A stretch of 35,005 nt of DNA from Actinomycetota bacterium (GTDB lineage Bacteria > Actinomycetota > Acidimicrobiia > Spongiisociales > UBA5794), in the NCBI GenBank assembly GCA_003648875.1, contig QMQC01000001.1, positions 1 through 35,005 on the forward strand, read 5' to 3'. Within the stretch, counting starts at the first letter, position 1; each line of letters opens with the position of its first letter. This document shows positions 24,897 to 33,850 of the stretch, one piece after another. Both the position numbers and the translations under genes were made by a program. A model generated the notes under the pieces. It made no database searches. It saw nothing but the letters and a program-made list of their open reading frames with translations, and was not told the origin of the DNA.

Positions 24897-26462
24897 TCAC
24901 GGCTGGTTCTCGGCAGTCAAACGCAGGGAAGGGAAGTACTCAACCACCGCGACCGTTGCGGTGCCGAAAGATTCCGAAAGCTCCTTGTTCAAACTGGACA
25001 CCGAAGGGATCTCGCCTTCTCCGGTGATGACAATGTCCACTTCCTCGCCATTCACCTCCACCCTGTTGAGGCGGAGATTCTCCTGATCACCAAGCCACTC
25101 TTCGGCCACCGCCTGAGCCCTCGACTGCCTCGATGCCGATGTGAGGATGCCCTCGGACGTGAATGCAAGCGGCACCATGATGATCAAGGCTCCAAGAAGC
25201 ACCGTGATGATGACCGTCTTCATCTTCTCCCTGTTCTCCTGGAGCTTCGTGACCAGGGCGAAGCCCGTCAGGACGAACACGAGGGAGGCAGCAAGGATGA
25301 TCGACACGAGGTTCGTCAGGAACAGGACGAATGCCCCGCCAGCGTCTCCGTAGTTCCCAACCGTGAGCGTCACGCCGACAACTCCGAGCGGTGGAACGAG
25401 AGCCACCGCAATCGCGACCCCTGTGATCGAGGACGAGACGCGTTTGTCCACTGTTGCATATGCCCCGGCCGCTCCGGCTGCTACCGCGATCATCATGTCC
25501 AGAAGCGTCGGGGACACTCTCGAGATCACTTGTGTGTTCGTTGCTATTGGAACGAAGTGCGGTGCCCATGATGCAACGATCCAAGCCGTGAGGATCGAGA
25601 CGGCAACACCTCCGACGACCGTTGCGAATGCGCGGGACACGCGCGACATCCAACCGTTGACAATGCCAGCGCTCACTCCGAGAATCGGCGTCATCAACGG
25701 AGCGACGAGCATCGCACCAATGACGACCGCCGTCGAGTCCGCAAGGATCGCCAGCGTGGCGATCGTCGTCGAGAGCACCAGCAATACCCAGTATCCGGTC
25801 TGCTTCTGCGACGAATCGGGGGCCTCGAAGTAAAGGTTGTCGATCACTTCGACACGCATCTCTTCACCAACGTCACGCTCACCCAGCCAACGCTTGATGA
25901 AGCCTCCGAGCTCGACAGCTCCCAGGCGATCAGCGTCACTGCTGGTCAACCCGTAGCTGATCATGATCCCTCCTGATACGAGTGCCGTTGCAGCAATCGT
26001 GAGCATCAGCGCGGTCTCAACGGCGTCAGGAATCACGAAGATGACCACAGCTGCGGCAACTGAGAGCCCGCCGCGCACAAGATTGAACGTCCAGGCACCC
26101 GAGGTGGACCTCGACTGGAGGGCGCGGATGACAACCATCACACCTCGTATCCCGAGGATGATGGCGAATATTTGTATGAGCACGTCGAACGCCAGATCCG
26201 GTAGGAGGACGATTCCGGCTCCTGCAAGAACAGAGATGAGCCCGAGACCTACCGTCGTCCAGACGATTGGCCTGATACGAGCTGCGCTCCAAATGTCGGC
26301 TCCGCCCATGACAACCAACGCGGCTGCCAGGGCAAGTGCGAGCAGCCGTGCGGATGCCTCCGGAACCATGAGAATGAACAACCCACCGAGAATGAATGCC
26401 GCTCCACGAATCGTCGCGGGGTTCAGCCAGTCGGCCTCGATCTCTCTGAGCTTGTCGGTCAT
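24897..26462 (-). CDS. DUF308 (HdeD-like)-DUF389 fusion membrane protein
   Basis: A 521-aa polytopic protein. The N-terminal 165 residues look like HdeD/DUF308 repeats (IRGAAFILGGLFIL, VLIQIFAIILGIRGV, LVRGGLSVAAAVVIF), six short membrane helices. From about 200 a DUF389 domain follows (GYWVLLVLSTTIATLAILAD, AMLVAPLMTPILG, VALVPPLGVVGV). A soluble alpha/beta tail of about 95 aa ends in RLTAENQP. Functions of both families are unknown; DUF389 proteins are sometimes called TIGR00341 or YhhQ-unrelated permeases. Start at ATG 26462; GTG 26498 with AGAGG close by is an alternative. Confidence 0.8.
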   Translation of the reverse strand: MTDKLREIEADWLNPATIRGAAFILGGLFILMVPEASARLLALALAAALVVMGGADIWSAARIRPIVWTTVGLGLISVLAGAGIVLLPDLAFDVLIQIFAIILGIRGVMVVIRALQSRSTSGAWTFNLVRGGLSVAAAVVIFVIPDAVETALMLTIAATALVSGGIMISYGLTSSDADRLGAVELGGFIKRWLGERDVGEEMRVEVIDNLYFEAPDSSQKQTGYWVLLVLSTTIATLAILADSTAVVIGAMLVAPLMTPILGVSAGIVNGWMSRVSRAFATVVGGVAVSILTAWIVASWAPHFVPIATNTQVISRVSPTLLDMMIAVAAGAAGAYATVDKRVSSSITGVAIAVALVPPLGVVGVTLTVGNYGDAGGAFVLFLTNLVSIILAASLVFVLTGFALVTKLQENREKMKTVIITVLLGALIIMVPLAFTSEGILTSASRQSRAQAVAEEWLGDQENLRLNRVEVNGEEVDIVITGEGEIPSVSSLNKELSESFGTATVAVVEYFPSLRLTAENQP

Positions 26463-26594
26463 GGCAAGCAATCTAGCGGTGCGCAACACACCAGCCACGA
26501 ACCTCTATCGCTGACATGTGTTCTTGGACCGCTCGGGCCTGTACCCGGGCTCATACTTGGCTCTTGCCCCCTACGGTTGGGAGGCGGCACACCA

Positions 26595-27794
26595 CTAGGA
26601 ATCGATGAACCTGACGAAGCGACGTTTGCCGACCTGAATCGTTGAGCCGACAAGCTCGGATCGACTGATGGATTCGTCATCGACTCGACGGCCGTCGATC
26701 TTGACGGCACCTTGCTTGATCAGCCGTCTCGCTTCACCGTTGGATACGACCAGGTCGGCATCGGCAAGCGCTTTGGGCAACCACACCGGATCATCAGTCG
26801 GGAGAGCAACATTCGGCACATCAACGGGGACCTGCTTCTCCCTGAAGAGGAGGTCGAAGGCTGCTTCAGCCTCTCCCCCACTCCCCCTGCCGTGGTACTT
26901 GTCGACAACCCTTCTGGCGAGATCACGCTTCAGCTCCCCCGGGTGGGCAGTGCCGCTCTCGAGGCTGTCAACGATCTCTGCAATCTCATCGGCATTCGCG
27001 CCTGCCGCGAGTCGGAACCAGTCAGGCATGAGCTCATCGGGGATCGACATCGTCTTGCCGAACATCTCGTTCATATCGGCACGAACAGAGATGTAGTTGC
27101 CGAGGGATTGGGACATCTTCTTCGTGCCATCCGTCCCGACGAGCAGTGGAACGGTTGCGACTGATTGTGGCCTCTGTCCTGCCCGCTCCTGCAGGTCTCG
27201 TCCCATGAGCAAGTTCAGGAGCTGATCATTCCCTCCTATTTCAACGTCTGCTTTGACTGCAACGGAATCCGTTCCCTGAAGGATCGGGTACATCAACTCG
27301 ATGAGCGAGATCGATTCGTTTGCTCTCCATCTGCTCGAGAAATCCTCGCGGTCCATCAGCCGCGCAACCGTGACCTTTGCCGTGAGTTCGAGTACGTCTG
27401 CCATGCCCATCGGGGCGAGCCATTCGCTGTTGCGTCGAATCTCGAGCCTTTCCTTCATGAGAAGCGACACCATGGTGGGAAGACATGCGTCGACGTATGC
27501 ATCTACTTCGTCTGGGGACAATCTCTTACGGGTTGAGCTCTTCTCCGAGGGATCGCCGACCCGGGCAGTGAAGTCGCCGAGGATGAGCACTGCAATGTGA
27601 CCCATCTCTTGGAAGCGGCGGAGCAGATCGAACACGACCGCCCATCCCAACGTGACATCTGGAGCTGTGGGATCGACCCCGAGCTTCACACGCAGCGGCG
27701 CCTCGCGCTCGAGCTGGCGCATGAGTTCGCCTTCCGGAAGGGCAACATCGACGGTCCTTGTGATGTGCTCGAACTGCTCTCGTGGGGGCTTCAT
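26595..27794 (-). CDS. tyrS: Tyrosyl-tRNA synthetase with atypical HIGH motif
   Basis: A 399-aa class I synthetase that charges tRNA-Tyr. The Rossmann core (VKLGVDPTAPD..., ADVEIGGNDQ) and a C-terminal S4 RNA-binding domain (DLVVSNGEARRLIKQGAVKI) are clear. Tyrosine-pocket residues are kept in YPILQGTD (Tyr, Gln and Asp). The HIGH element reads TLGW (48-51), without either histidine, and the KMSKS loop is KMSQS (226-230). The start at ATG 27794 gives the usual N-terminal helix; the open frame to 27872 overlaps the glycosylase gene. Confidence 0.92.
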   Translation of the reverse strand: MKPPREQFEHITRTVDVALPEGELMRQLEREAPLRVKLGVDPTAPDVTLGWAVVFDLLRRFQEMGHIAVLILGDFTARVGDPSEKSSTRKRLSPDEVDAYVDACLPTMVSLLMKERLEIRRNSEWLAPMGMADVLELTAKVTVARLMDREDFSSRWRANESISLIELMYPILQGTDSVAVKADVEIGGNDQLLNLLMGRDLQERAGQRPQSVATVPLLVGTDGTKKMSQSLGNYISVRADMNEMFGKTMSIPDELMPDWFRLAAGANADEIAEIVDSLESGTAHPGELKRDLARRVVDKYHGRGSGGEAEAAFDLLFREKQVPVDVPNVALPTDDPVWLPKALADADLVVSNGEARRLIKQGAVKIDGRRVDDESISRSELVGSTIQVGKRRFVRFIDS

Positions 27795-27837
27795 ATGTGC
27801 TGGGAGGCTAGCGATGTCATGCCAACCATTCGTTGCA

Positions 27838-28380
27838 CTACCGGTCGACGGCGACGAAACGCAACAGTGCATCGACTCCGGCGCTGATCCCGATCCTTGG
27901 CGTGATCGTGTAGGCGGGCTCAGAGACAGGCAGGCAGGTGATGGAAACGCGACCTGCGCCGAGCATCGACCCTGAGTCCGATCCCGTGACCCCGAGGGCC
28001 TGGGTCAGCTTCCCCGGACCATCCGCCAAATGATCAGGCCTTCCCCTGCGTTCGATGACCGTATTGGTGCCCTCGACCACACTGCCTCCACGCAGCAGCA
28101 CAGCCTGTGGTTCGTCTACTCGAGCCGTGACGAGATTCATGCACCAGTGGATTCCGTATGAGCGGTAGACATAGACGGTCCCTGCCGGACCGTACATCGG
28201 GTCGTTCCGTGCCGTTCGAGATCGGTACGCATGGCTGGCGGGGTCGTCTCGTCCGAGATACGCTTCAACCTCGTTGAGGCGAAGGGACACGGTTTCGCCG
28301 TCCACGACGCTCGTGATCACCGCCCCGAGCAACCCAATGGCCGCACTCGGAGAATCCTCTGCGAGAAAACTCAGATCCAT
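27838..28380 (-). CDS. 3-methyladenine DNA glycosylase (AAG/Mpg type)
   Basis: A 180-aa base-excision repair enzyme that removes alkylated purines. Signature blocks: EVEAYLGRDDPASHAYRS with the catalytic Glu, ARNDPMYGPAGTVYVYRSYG with the intercalating Tyr region, and LVTARVDEPQAVLLRGG. The family is usually 180-210 aa, so this is a compact member. The ATG is 8 bases after the pheT stop, with AAAGG inside the end of pheT, so it is co-translated with pheT and followed 43 bases later by tyrS. Confidence 0.93.
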   Translation of the reverse strand: MDLSFLAEDSPSAAIGLLGAVITSVVDGETVSLRLNEVEAYLGRDDPASHAYRSRTARNDPMYGPAGTVYVYRSYGIHWCMNLVTARVDEPQAVLLRGGSVVEGTNTVIERRGRPDHLADGPGKLTQALGVTGSDSGSMLGAGRVSITCLPVSEPAYTITPRIGISAGVDALLRFVAVDR

Positions 28381-28388
28381 GGCGCCTT

Positions 28389-30788
28389 TCAGGCCATACC
28401 CCGCAGCTCTCCGCCAGTGACCTCGGCGACGCGATCGGCGATCGCCTTGCGTACAGGAACGACTTCTTCATCGGTAAGCGTTCGATCTGTGGCCCTGAGG
28501 CGGATTCTCACGGCTATCGACTTTCTTCCCTCACCGATGGAACCACCTGTGAAGACGTCGAACACGTCAACAGCCTCGAGCAGCCCCGACGCGCCTTCAC
28601 GCACGGCGGCGATCAAGGAGGAAGCCGTAACGTCGTGATCAAGAGCGAAGGCGAGGTCGAAGACAACGGGGGGAAACACGCTCGGCAGTTCATACTGCCA
28701 CGGGGGTCGCTCGAGGAGCATTTCATCGAGATCCATCTCAGCAGCTACCACCCGTCCCGACAGCCCAAATTCCTTCGAAACAACCGGATGGATCTCTCCT
28801 ACGGCACCGATGACTGCATCGTCGAGCATGATCTCGGCGCATCTACCGGGATGAAACGGTGCAACGGAGGCCTGGCGCAACTCCGTATTGTGCAGTCCGA
28901 GTTTGTCGGCCAGCAGGGACCACACGCCCGTCCCGTCGTACAGATCAAAGCCGCGCCCTGCCGCAATCCAATCACCGCTCCTCTCCCCCGCCATCACATA
29001 GGCAAGCCTGTCTGGTTGTTCGGGCAGTTTGCCCGCACCCGGGAGGAACACCTTCCCGATCTCGTAGAGTCTCGCAGTCTCGTTCTTCCGGGCGATGCCA
29101 CGCGACGCTGCCTTGAGCATGCCCGGAAGCAGCGTTGTGCGCATGATCTCTTCGGTGTCGTTCAACGGATTCGCGAGGCTGATGCTCGCTCGTGCCGGGT
29201 GCCCGTCAGCGAGACCAAGTCGATCGAGGTCGGCGCTCCCGATGAACGAGAAGTTGATCAGCTGGTGGAACCCGGCCCCGACCATGATCTCGCGGACGAG
29301 GCGAAGCCTTCGCTCACGATAGGACAACCCGCCTCCGGGCCCCTGCGGAACGGTGTCGGGGATCCGGTCGAAGCCGTAGAGCCGGGCTATCTCCTCAACG
29401 AGATCAGCCGGAACACGCACGTCGGGACGGCGCGTCGGCACGGTGACAGTGAGGGGATCGGTCCCCGATACGCCGAATGTGAGTCGTGTGAGCAGATCGG
29501 CAGTGGTCTCACTGTCGAGTGCCATACCGAGTATGCGTTCAGTTTCGGACAATGGGTACTCAACCGTCCAGGGGATGATCCCCCCCGGATCGACGTCAAC
29601 CGGAGAAGGCGCAGGTGAGCCACCGGCGATCTCGGTGAGTAGCTGGGCCACCCTGTCGGCACCGAGGTGACAAAACGACGGATCAGCGCCACGCTCGAAT
29701 CGGGCTGATGCTTCCGAACGGAGGCCGAGCCGCTTCGATGTCATGAGAATGCTGGGTGGATTCCAATAGGCCGCTTCGATGAAGACATCGGTCGTCGCGT
29801 CATGCACCTCCGTCGCAGCACCACCCATCACACCGCCGATCGCGACACTCTCGCTTCCATTGGCCACGACGATGTCAGACGCAGCCAAGGTCCTTTCCTG
29901 GTCATCGAGCGTGACGATCGTCTCGCCCTCCTTGGCCATGCGGACCACGATTCCGTCACCCAGCCGATCCACGTCGAATGCATGTGTGGGATGACCGAAC
30001 TCGATCATGGCATAGTTCGATGCGTCGACCACGTTCGAGATCGGTCGCACACCGGCCCGGATGAGACGCAAACGCAGCCAGTGCGGTGAGGTACGCACGG
30101 TGATGTTCCGCACCTGGCGACCGGCGAAGCGTGGGCAGGCCTCCGAGTCGTCAATGATGACAGACACGGCTGAGGGTTCGCCCGATTCTTCAACGGTGAT
30201 GCCGTGTTCCGCGAGCGGGATCCGATAGAACGCCGCCAGATCTCTGGCGAGACCGTAGACGGACAAGCAGTCCGGCCTGTCCGGCGTGATCTCGATCTCG
30301 TAGTACACGTCCGGCATACCGATGACATCTCCGAATGGCTCACCCACCATGTCGACCGCATGGGGATAGTCGTCGTTGAGCACCATGATGCCATCAGCCT
30401 CTTCACCAAGCTCGAGCTCGATCTCCGAGCAGATCATGCCGTTGGACGTGACACCGCGGATCTCCCGACGCGTGATCTCGAAGCCGCCTGCAAGTGTGGC
30501 ACCGGGCACCGCAACCGGCACGATGGCGCCAGCCTCGAAGTTCCATGCTCCACAGATGATGTCGAGGACCTCGTCACCGACGTCCACTTTGGTGAGCCTG
30601 ATCTTGTCTGCATCCGGGTGAGGCGACACGTCGAGTACTTCACCGACGACGACACCAGCGAACGACGGCTCGATCGCGTGCCAGTCCTCGACTTCGTGAC
30701 CCAGGCTTTCAAACGCCTCTGCGATCTCGCTTGGATCATCGGTTGGGATGTCGACGAAGTCTCTGAGCCACGACAGCGTGAGTTTCAT
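28389..30788 (-). CDS. pheT: Phenylalanyl-tRNA synthetase beta subunit
   Basis: The 799-aa beta subunit of the alpha2-beta2 PheRS. Domain order: N-terminal B1, tRNA-binding OB domain (about 40-150, GVVVGEVLDVSPHPDADKIRL), B3/B4 editing domain (about 210-380), B5 (about 400-470), the catalytic-like core, and a C-terminal anticodon-binding FDX-ACB domain (about 705-799, PVVFDLAFALDHDV). The length is typical. The ATG overlaps the pheS stop (ATGA). Confidence 0.97.
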   Translation of the reverse strand: MKLTLSWLRDFVDIPTDDPSEIAEAFESLGHEVEDWHAIEPSFAGVVVGEVLDVSPHPDADKIRLTKVDVGDEVLDIICGAWNFEAGAIVPVAVPGATLAGGFEITRREIRGVTSNGMICSEIELELGEEADGIMVLNDDYPHAVDMVGEPFGDVIGMPDVYYEIEITPDRPDCLSVYGLARDLAAFYRIPLAEHGITVEESGEPSAVSVIIDDSEACPRFAGRQVRNITVRTSPHWLRLRLIRAGVRPISNVVDASNYAMIEFGHPTHAFDVDRLGDGIVVRMAKEGETIVTLDDQERTLAASDIVVANGSESVAIGGVMGGAATEVHDATTDVFIEAAYWNPPSILMTSKRLGLRSEASARFERGADPSFCHLGADRVAQLLTEIAGGSPAPSPVDVDPGGIIPWTVEYPLSETERILGMALDSETTADLLTRLTFGVSGTDPLTVTVPTRRPDVRVPADLVEEIARLYGFDRIPDTVPQGPGGGLSYRERRLRLVREIMVGAGFHQLINFSFIGSADLDRLGLADGHPARASISLANPLNDTEEIMRTTLLPGMLKAASRGIARKNETARLYEIGKVFLPGAGKLPEQPDRLAYVMAGERSGDWIAAGRGFDLYDGTGVWSLLADKLGLHNTELRQASVAPFHPGRCAEIMLDDAVIGAVGEIHPVVSKEFGLSGRVVAAEMDLDEMLLERPPWQYELPSVFPPVVFDLAFALDHDVTASSLIAAVREGASGLLEAVDVFDVFTGGSIGEGRKSIAVRIRLRATDRTLTDEEVVPVRKAIADRVAEVTGGELRGMA

Positions 30789-31786
30789 CGGTACTGCTCC
30801 AGGGTTCGCACGTCGGGGTCGATCATCGTTCTGAGATCGGTGATGCCGTGACGCACCATTGCCATCCTGTCCGCTCCCATACCGAACGCAAAGCCTGACA
30901 ATGCTTGCGGGTCATACCCAACGTGTTCAAAGACGGCAGGATTCACCATCCCGCAGCCGATGAGTTCGATCCACTTCCCCTGTGTGTATACGTGCATCTC
31001 TGCCGAAGGCTCGGTGAATGGGAAATAGTGCGGTATGAATTTCACCCTTGTGTCCGACCCGAAGAACTGGCGCGTGAACTCAGCGAGAGTTCCCTTCAGG
31101 TCGGCGAATGTGATGTCGTCATCGACAGCGAGGCCTTCGATCTGATGGAAGACCGGCAGATGCGTTGCATCGACTGCGTCGGCCCGAAAGACCTTGCCGG
31201 GCACCACGATGTAGACAGGTGGCTCGTGCTCCTCCATGTGGCGGGCCTGCATCGGTGACGTGTGCGTGCGGAGCAACACCTCTTCGTCACCTTCCCCATA
31301 GTCGAGGTACAGCGTGTCGCTTTCGTACCTCGTTGGGTGGGTCTTCGGAATGTTGAGTGCCGTGAAGTTGTAGAAGTCTGTCTCTGCTTCAGGGCCTTGC
31401 ACCATCTGATATCCAAGTCCGACGAAGATGTCCACGATCTCGTCGATCGTCTGCTGGATGATGTGATGAGTTCCCCTGTCCGGCACTCGACCGCGAAGTG
31501 TCACATCGACTCTGTCTGCGGCGAGGTTGCTGTTCACTTCTTCGACTTCGATTGCGCCCCGCTTCGCATCGATACGAGATGTGAGGTCGACGGCGATGTC
31601 GTTGATCGCCTTGCCCATTGCCCCCCGCTCGACTGGGTCTTCGATACGACCGAGTTCTCGCCTCGCCTCTGCTACCGGTGATCTTCGGCCAACGACCTCC
31701 GCCTCGATCACGTCGAGTTCGGCGATGGTTGTTGCAGATTCGATACGGTCGGGCGCGTCCTTCGTGAGTTCTTCGAGTGGGTCCAT
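30785..31786 (-). CDS. pheS: Phenylalanyl-tRNA synthetase alpha subunit
   Basis: The 333-aa catalytic alpha subunit of PheRS. N-terminal helical coiled arm (about 1-90), then class II motifs: motif 1 in HIIQQTIDEIVDIFVGLGYQ, motif 2 HTSPMQARHM...VFRADAVDATHLPVFHQIEG, and motif 3 GFAFGMGADRMAMVRHGI. Start at ATG 31786 (MDPLEELTKD), the usual N-terminus; no Shine-Dalgarno is visible, and the frame remains open upstream through a structured leader. Followed directly by pheT. Confidence 0.96.
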   Translation of the reverse strand: MDPLEELTKDAPDRIESATTIAELDVIEAEVVGRRSPVAEARRELGRIEDPVERGAMGKAINDIAVDLTSRIDAKRGAIEVEEVNSNLAADRVDVTLRGRVPDRGTHHIIQQTIDEIVDIFVGLGYQMVQGPEAETDFYNFTALNIPKTHPTRYESDTLYLDYGEGDEEVLLRTHTSPMQARHMEEHEPPVYIVVPGKVFRADAVDATHLPVFHQIEGLAVDDDITFADLKGTLAEFTRQFFGSDTRVKFIPHYFPFTEPSAEMHVYTQGKWIELIGCGMVNPAVFEHVGYDPQALSGFAFGMGADRMAMVRHGITDLRTMIDPDVRTLEQYR

Positions 31787-31884
31787 GCGATTGGACAGGT
31801 TAGCGGTCGTTGCCAATGCTGTACTCCCGGTATCTGTGCGAACCCCAGGAATCAGAAAAGACCGGCACGCAAATCGCGGTATGT

Positions 31885-31922
31885 ACGTCGGGAGAACCAT
31901 AAACACGCTCTTCTCCCGACGT
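31885..31922 (-). promoter_or_regulatory. Perfect 12-bp inverted repeat in the likely pheS leader
   Basis: ACGTCGGGAGAA (31885-31896) and its exact reverse complement TTCTCCCGACGT (31911-31922) are separated by 14 bases, about 100 bases before the pheS ATG. As RNA it would be a very stable hairpin, without a following T-tract. It could be an attenuator stem, an RNA-processing site or a two-site operator for a dimeric protein. Confidence 0.6.
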
Positions 31923-31933
31923 GAATGTGCGCA

Positions 31934-31949
31934 ACCGGCGGTAGCCGGT
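31934..31949 (-). promoter_or_regulatory. Short GC-rich hairpin beside the 12-bp repeat
   Basis: ACCGGC (31934-31939) and GCCGGT (31944-31949) flank a 4-base loop, giving a 6-bp stem 11 bases from the larger inverted repeat. Together they suggest a folded 5' leader for pheS. Alone it would be unremarkable. Confidence 0.35.
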
Positions 31950-32418
31950 GGACGCTGGATGAATGCATGCTCGGAGAAGCCGGCGCGGCTGTCAGCGCAC
32001 CCGAGCAAGGGTTGTATGAATCACGGATTTGAGTCGCATACCCCATTGCCGCGATGGATTCTCCCGTAATCATTGGGTAGTCAGCACAACGCCGAGATCA
32101 TGATCGTCCGGCACTGGCTCGAGTGACGCGGAATCGTTGTCCGCACGGATGAGGCGCTAGCACCCCGACACCACCGCTGACGTCATGACCTCGGTGATCA
32201 GAACGAATACGCCTTGCCATGTGGAAACGAACGGGGAGGCAAACGCAGCCCCGAGGGACGCTCAACTCGTCTGGGAGGTTCACATGCCTCGATGGACCAA
32301 TCTCAAGGTTCTTGGGTTGACCAGACGACCGACCTGTACGGAGGACAACGGCACATCGGACGAGAGAAGCAGGATGTCTGAATGGAGTGAGATCCTGTGT
32401 GTAGAGAGGAGATCTGAT

Positions 32419-32985
32419 ATGGATACGACGACAACCGTACGCAACGGGATCGACGTCGATCAGCTTGTCGGTACGATCGATGCGATCAAGGACGATCCGA
32501 ATGTGGGCCTGTTCACCTTCCGTGCATCGAGTAGCTGGGAGGAAGGGACACACAGCAAGGGCACGATCCAGGACTTCAGGCACGCAGGTGTCGAGGACAT
32601 GACTCGGGCGACTCCCTTCATGCTCGACGGTGATGAACCGCCGATCCTGTTGGGAGCCAACAAGGGACCGAATGCGGTCGAGTTGCTGCTTCAGGCGCTC
32701 GGGTTCTGTTACGCCGTGGGATACGTTGCCAATGCTGCTGCACGCGGTATCGAGATCTCGCGGATGGACTATGAGATCGAGGGCGACATCGATGTGCACC
32801 AGTTCCTCGGACTCGAGGGGCCCAGGGCGGGGTTCACCGAGATCAGGGCGAAAGGCACCGTATCGAGCCCCAACGCAACAAAGGAGCAACTGGTTGAGCT
32901 CTGCCAGTACGTCCAGGACACTTCCCCTGTGCGCGACAGCCTTGCTCATCCCATTCCGATAACGACCACGTTGGAGGTGGTGTGA
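32419..32985 (+). CDS. OsmC/Ohr-family protein
   Basis: A 188-aa member of the OsmC superfamily, thiol-dependent peroxidases that reduce organic hydroperoxides. The two active-site cysteines are present: Cys97 in LQALGFCYAV and Cys162 in LVELCQYVQDTSPV, with the usual SPV and PIPI tail. The YhfA/OsmC-like split (Ohr or OsmC proper) is not settled. ATG 32419 has AGGAGA at good spacing; the longer open frame to 32185 shows no coding character. It is the only plus-strand gene in the translation-gene region. Confidence 0.85.
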   Translation: MDTTTTVRNGIDVDQLVGTIDAIKDDPNVGLFTFRASSSWEEGTHSKGTIQDFRHAGVEDMTRATPFMLDGDEPPILLGANKGPNAVELLLQALGFCYAVGYVANAAARGIEISRMDYEIEGDIDVHQFLGLEGPRAGFTEIRAKGTVSSPNATKEQLVELCQYVQDTSPVRDSLAHPIPITTTLEVV

Positions 32986-33057
32986 CGAGGGATGTCCCAC
33001 TGACCGAACGATCCTCAAGGTAGCCACGGACCGACACCGGTTCTGATCTGTCCCGGC

Positions 33058-33804
33058 TCAGCTCTCTCCTGCCAGGAGGTACATGAGAATCGACGCAGCC
33101 ACGGCGGCATTGAGGCTCTCTGCTCCGCCTGGCATCGAAAGCGTCACACTTCTGTCCGCCTGCGTGGTGATCTTCTCGGAGAGCCCATGGGCCTCAGATC
33201 CGATGAGCAGAGCGATCCGTCGTTCCCCACGGCCGGGATCGTCCCCGCCGGACACGATGGATGCGAGGAGCTCGAGCCCCGCCGTGTGGGCGTCGGCCAC
33301 CGGATCATCCGAAGAGGAGATGTGCATGCCGAAATGACTCCCTGCACCGGCCCGTAGAACCTTGGGACTCCATGGATCTGCTGTCGCTCCGGAGACACAC
33401 ACGTCCCACCCGAAGGCCGCCGCGGAGCGGAACATCGTGCCCACATTGCCCGGGTCGGCGATGTCGTTGAGGATCAGGGAGTCACGATGCCGAATCGCAC
33501 GACCTTTAGGGATCCGTATGGCCGCAACGGGAGACTGTGGATGCACTGCGTCCGCTGCCGCGGTGAGGACCTCTGTGGCAACAAGGGATGGAACCCAGCC
33601 CTGGGAGTAGCACAGTTCCATCGTTGCCTCATCAGACGCCTCTGCGATGATCGCTTCAGGCACCACGCCTGCGGTGACCATTTGGGCGAACACCTTTGGA
33701 CCCTCGATGAGCGTGAGACCCGCTTCACGTCGACCTCGAGCGCGATGGAGCCTCCTGATGCGTTTGACGAGGGGATTGCTGGACGACGTGATGGTGGGTT
33801 CCAT
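33058..33804 (-). CDS. TrmH/SpoU-family rRNA/tRNA 2'-O-methyltransferase
   Basis: A 248-aa SPOUT methyltransferase with an N-terminal RNA-binding L7Ae-like domain (SSSNPLVKRIRRLHRARGRR, LIEGPKVF) and a C-terminal trefoil-knot domain. Motif 1 NDIADPGNVGTMFRSAAAFG, motif 2 LLIGSEAHGL and motif 3 LSMPGGAESLNAAVAASI are all intact. Its place after rplT and before pheS is common in actinobacteria. The target nucleotide, most likely in 23S rRNA, cannot be told from sequence. Confidence 0.92.
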   Translation of the reverse strand: MEPTITSSSNPLVKRIRRLHRARGRREAGLTLIEGPKVFAQMVTAGVVPEAIIAEASDEATMELCYSQGWVPSLVATEVLTAAADAVHPQSPVAAIRIPKGRAIRHRDSLILNDIADPGNVGTMFRSAAAFGWDVCVSGATADPWSPKVLRAGAGSHFGMHISSSDDPVADAHTAGLELLASIVSGGDDPGRGERRIALLIGSEAHGLSEKITTQADRSVTLSMPGGAESLNAAVAASILMYLLAGES

Positions 33805-33850
33805 CGAGCCATCGTACGGCGATGGGTCGCCGAACGCGAAGAAGTCAACG

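Larger units (their letters stand above)
31787..32418. other. Gene-free 632-base region between pheS and osmC
   Basis: No convincing gene is visible on either strand; open frames here lack protein character and ribosome sites. The pheS-proximal half holds the 12-bp inverted repeat at 31885-31922 and a small hairpin at 31934-31949. The osmC-proximal half shows only weak pairings, such as TCGTCTGG (32267-32274) with CCAGACGA (32321-32328), which are within chance. I recognise no tRNA, T-box or riboswitch consensus. Confidence 0.6.

Noticed and set aside
31852..32073. Possible 73-aa leader peptide or tRNA gene upstream of pheS
   Set aside because: No Phe-codon run, no ribosome site, no T-box GGUGG-like or TGGNACC bulge sequence, and no complete cloverleaf.
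32267..32328. Possible riboswitch-like fold upstream of osmC
   Set aside because: Only an 8-bp stem with a 46-base loop; such pairs are frequent by chance and no riboswitch consensus is recognisable.
32098..33027. Long minus-strand open frame (309 aa) opposite osmC
   Set aside because: Antisense to a clear OsmC gene with both catalytic cysteines; its product has no domain character, which is common in GC-rich DNA.
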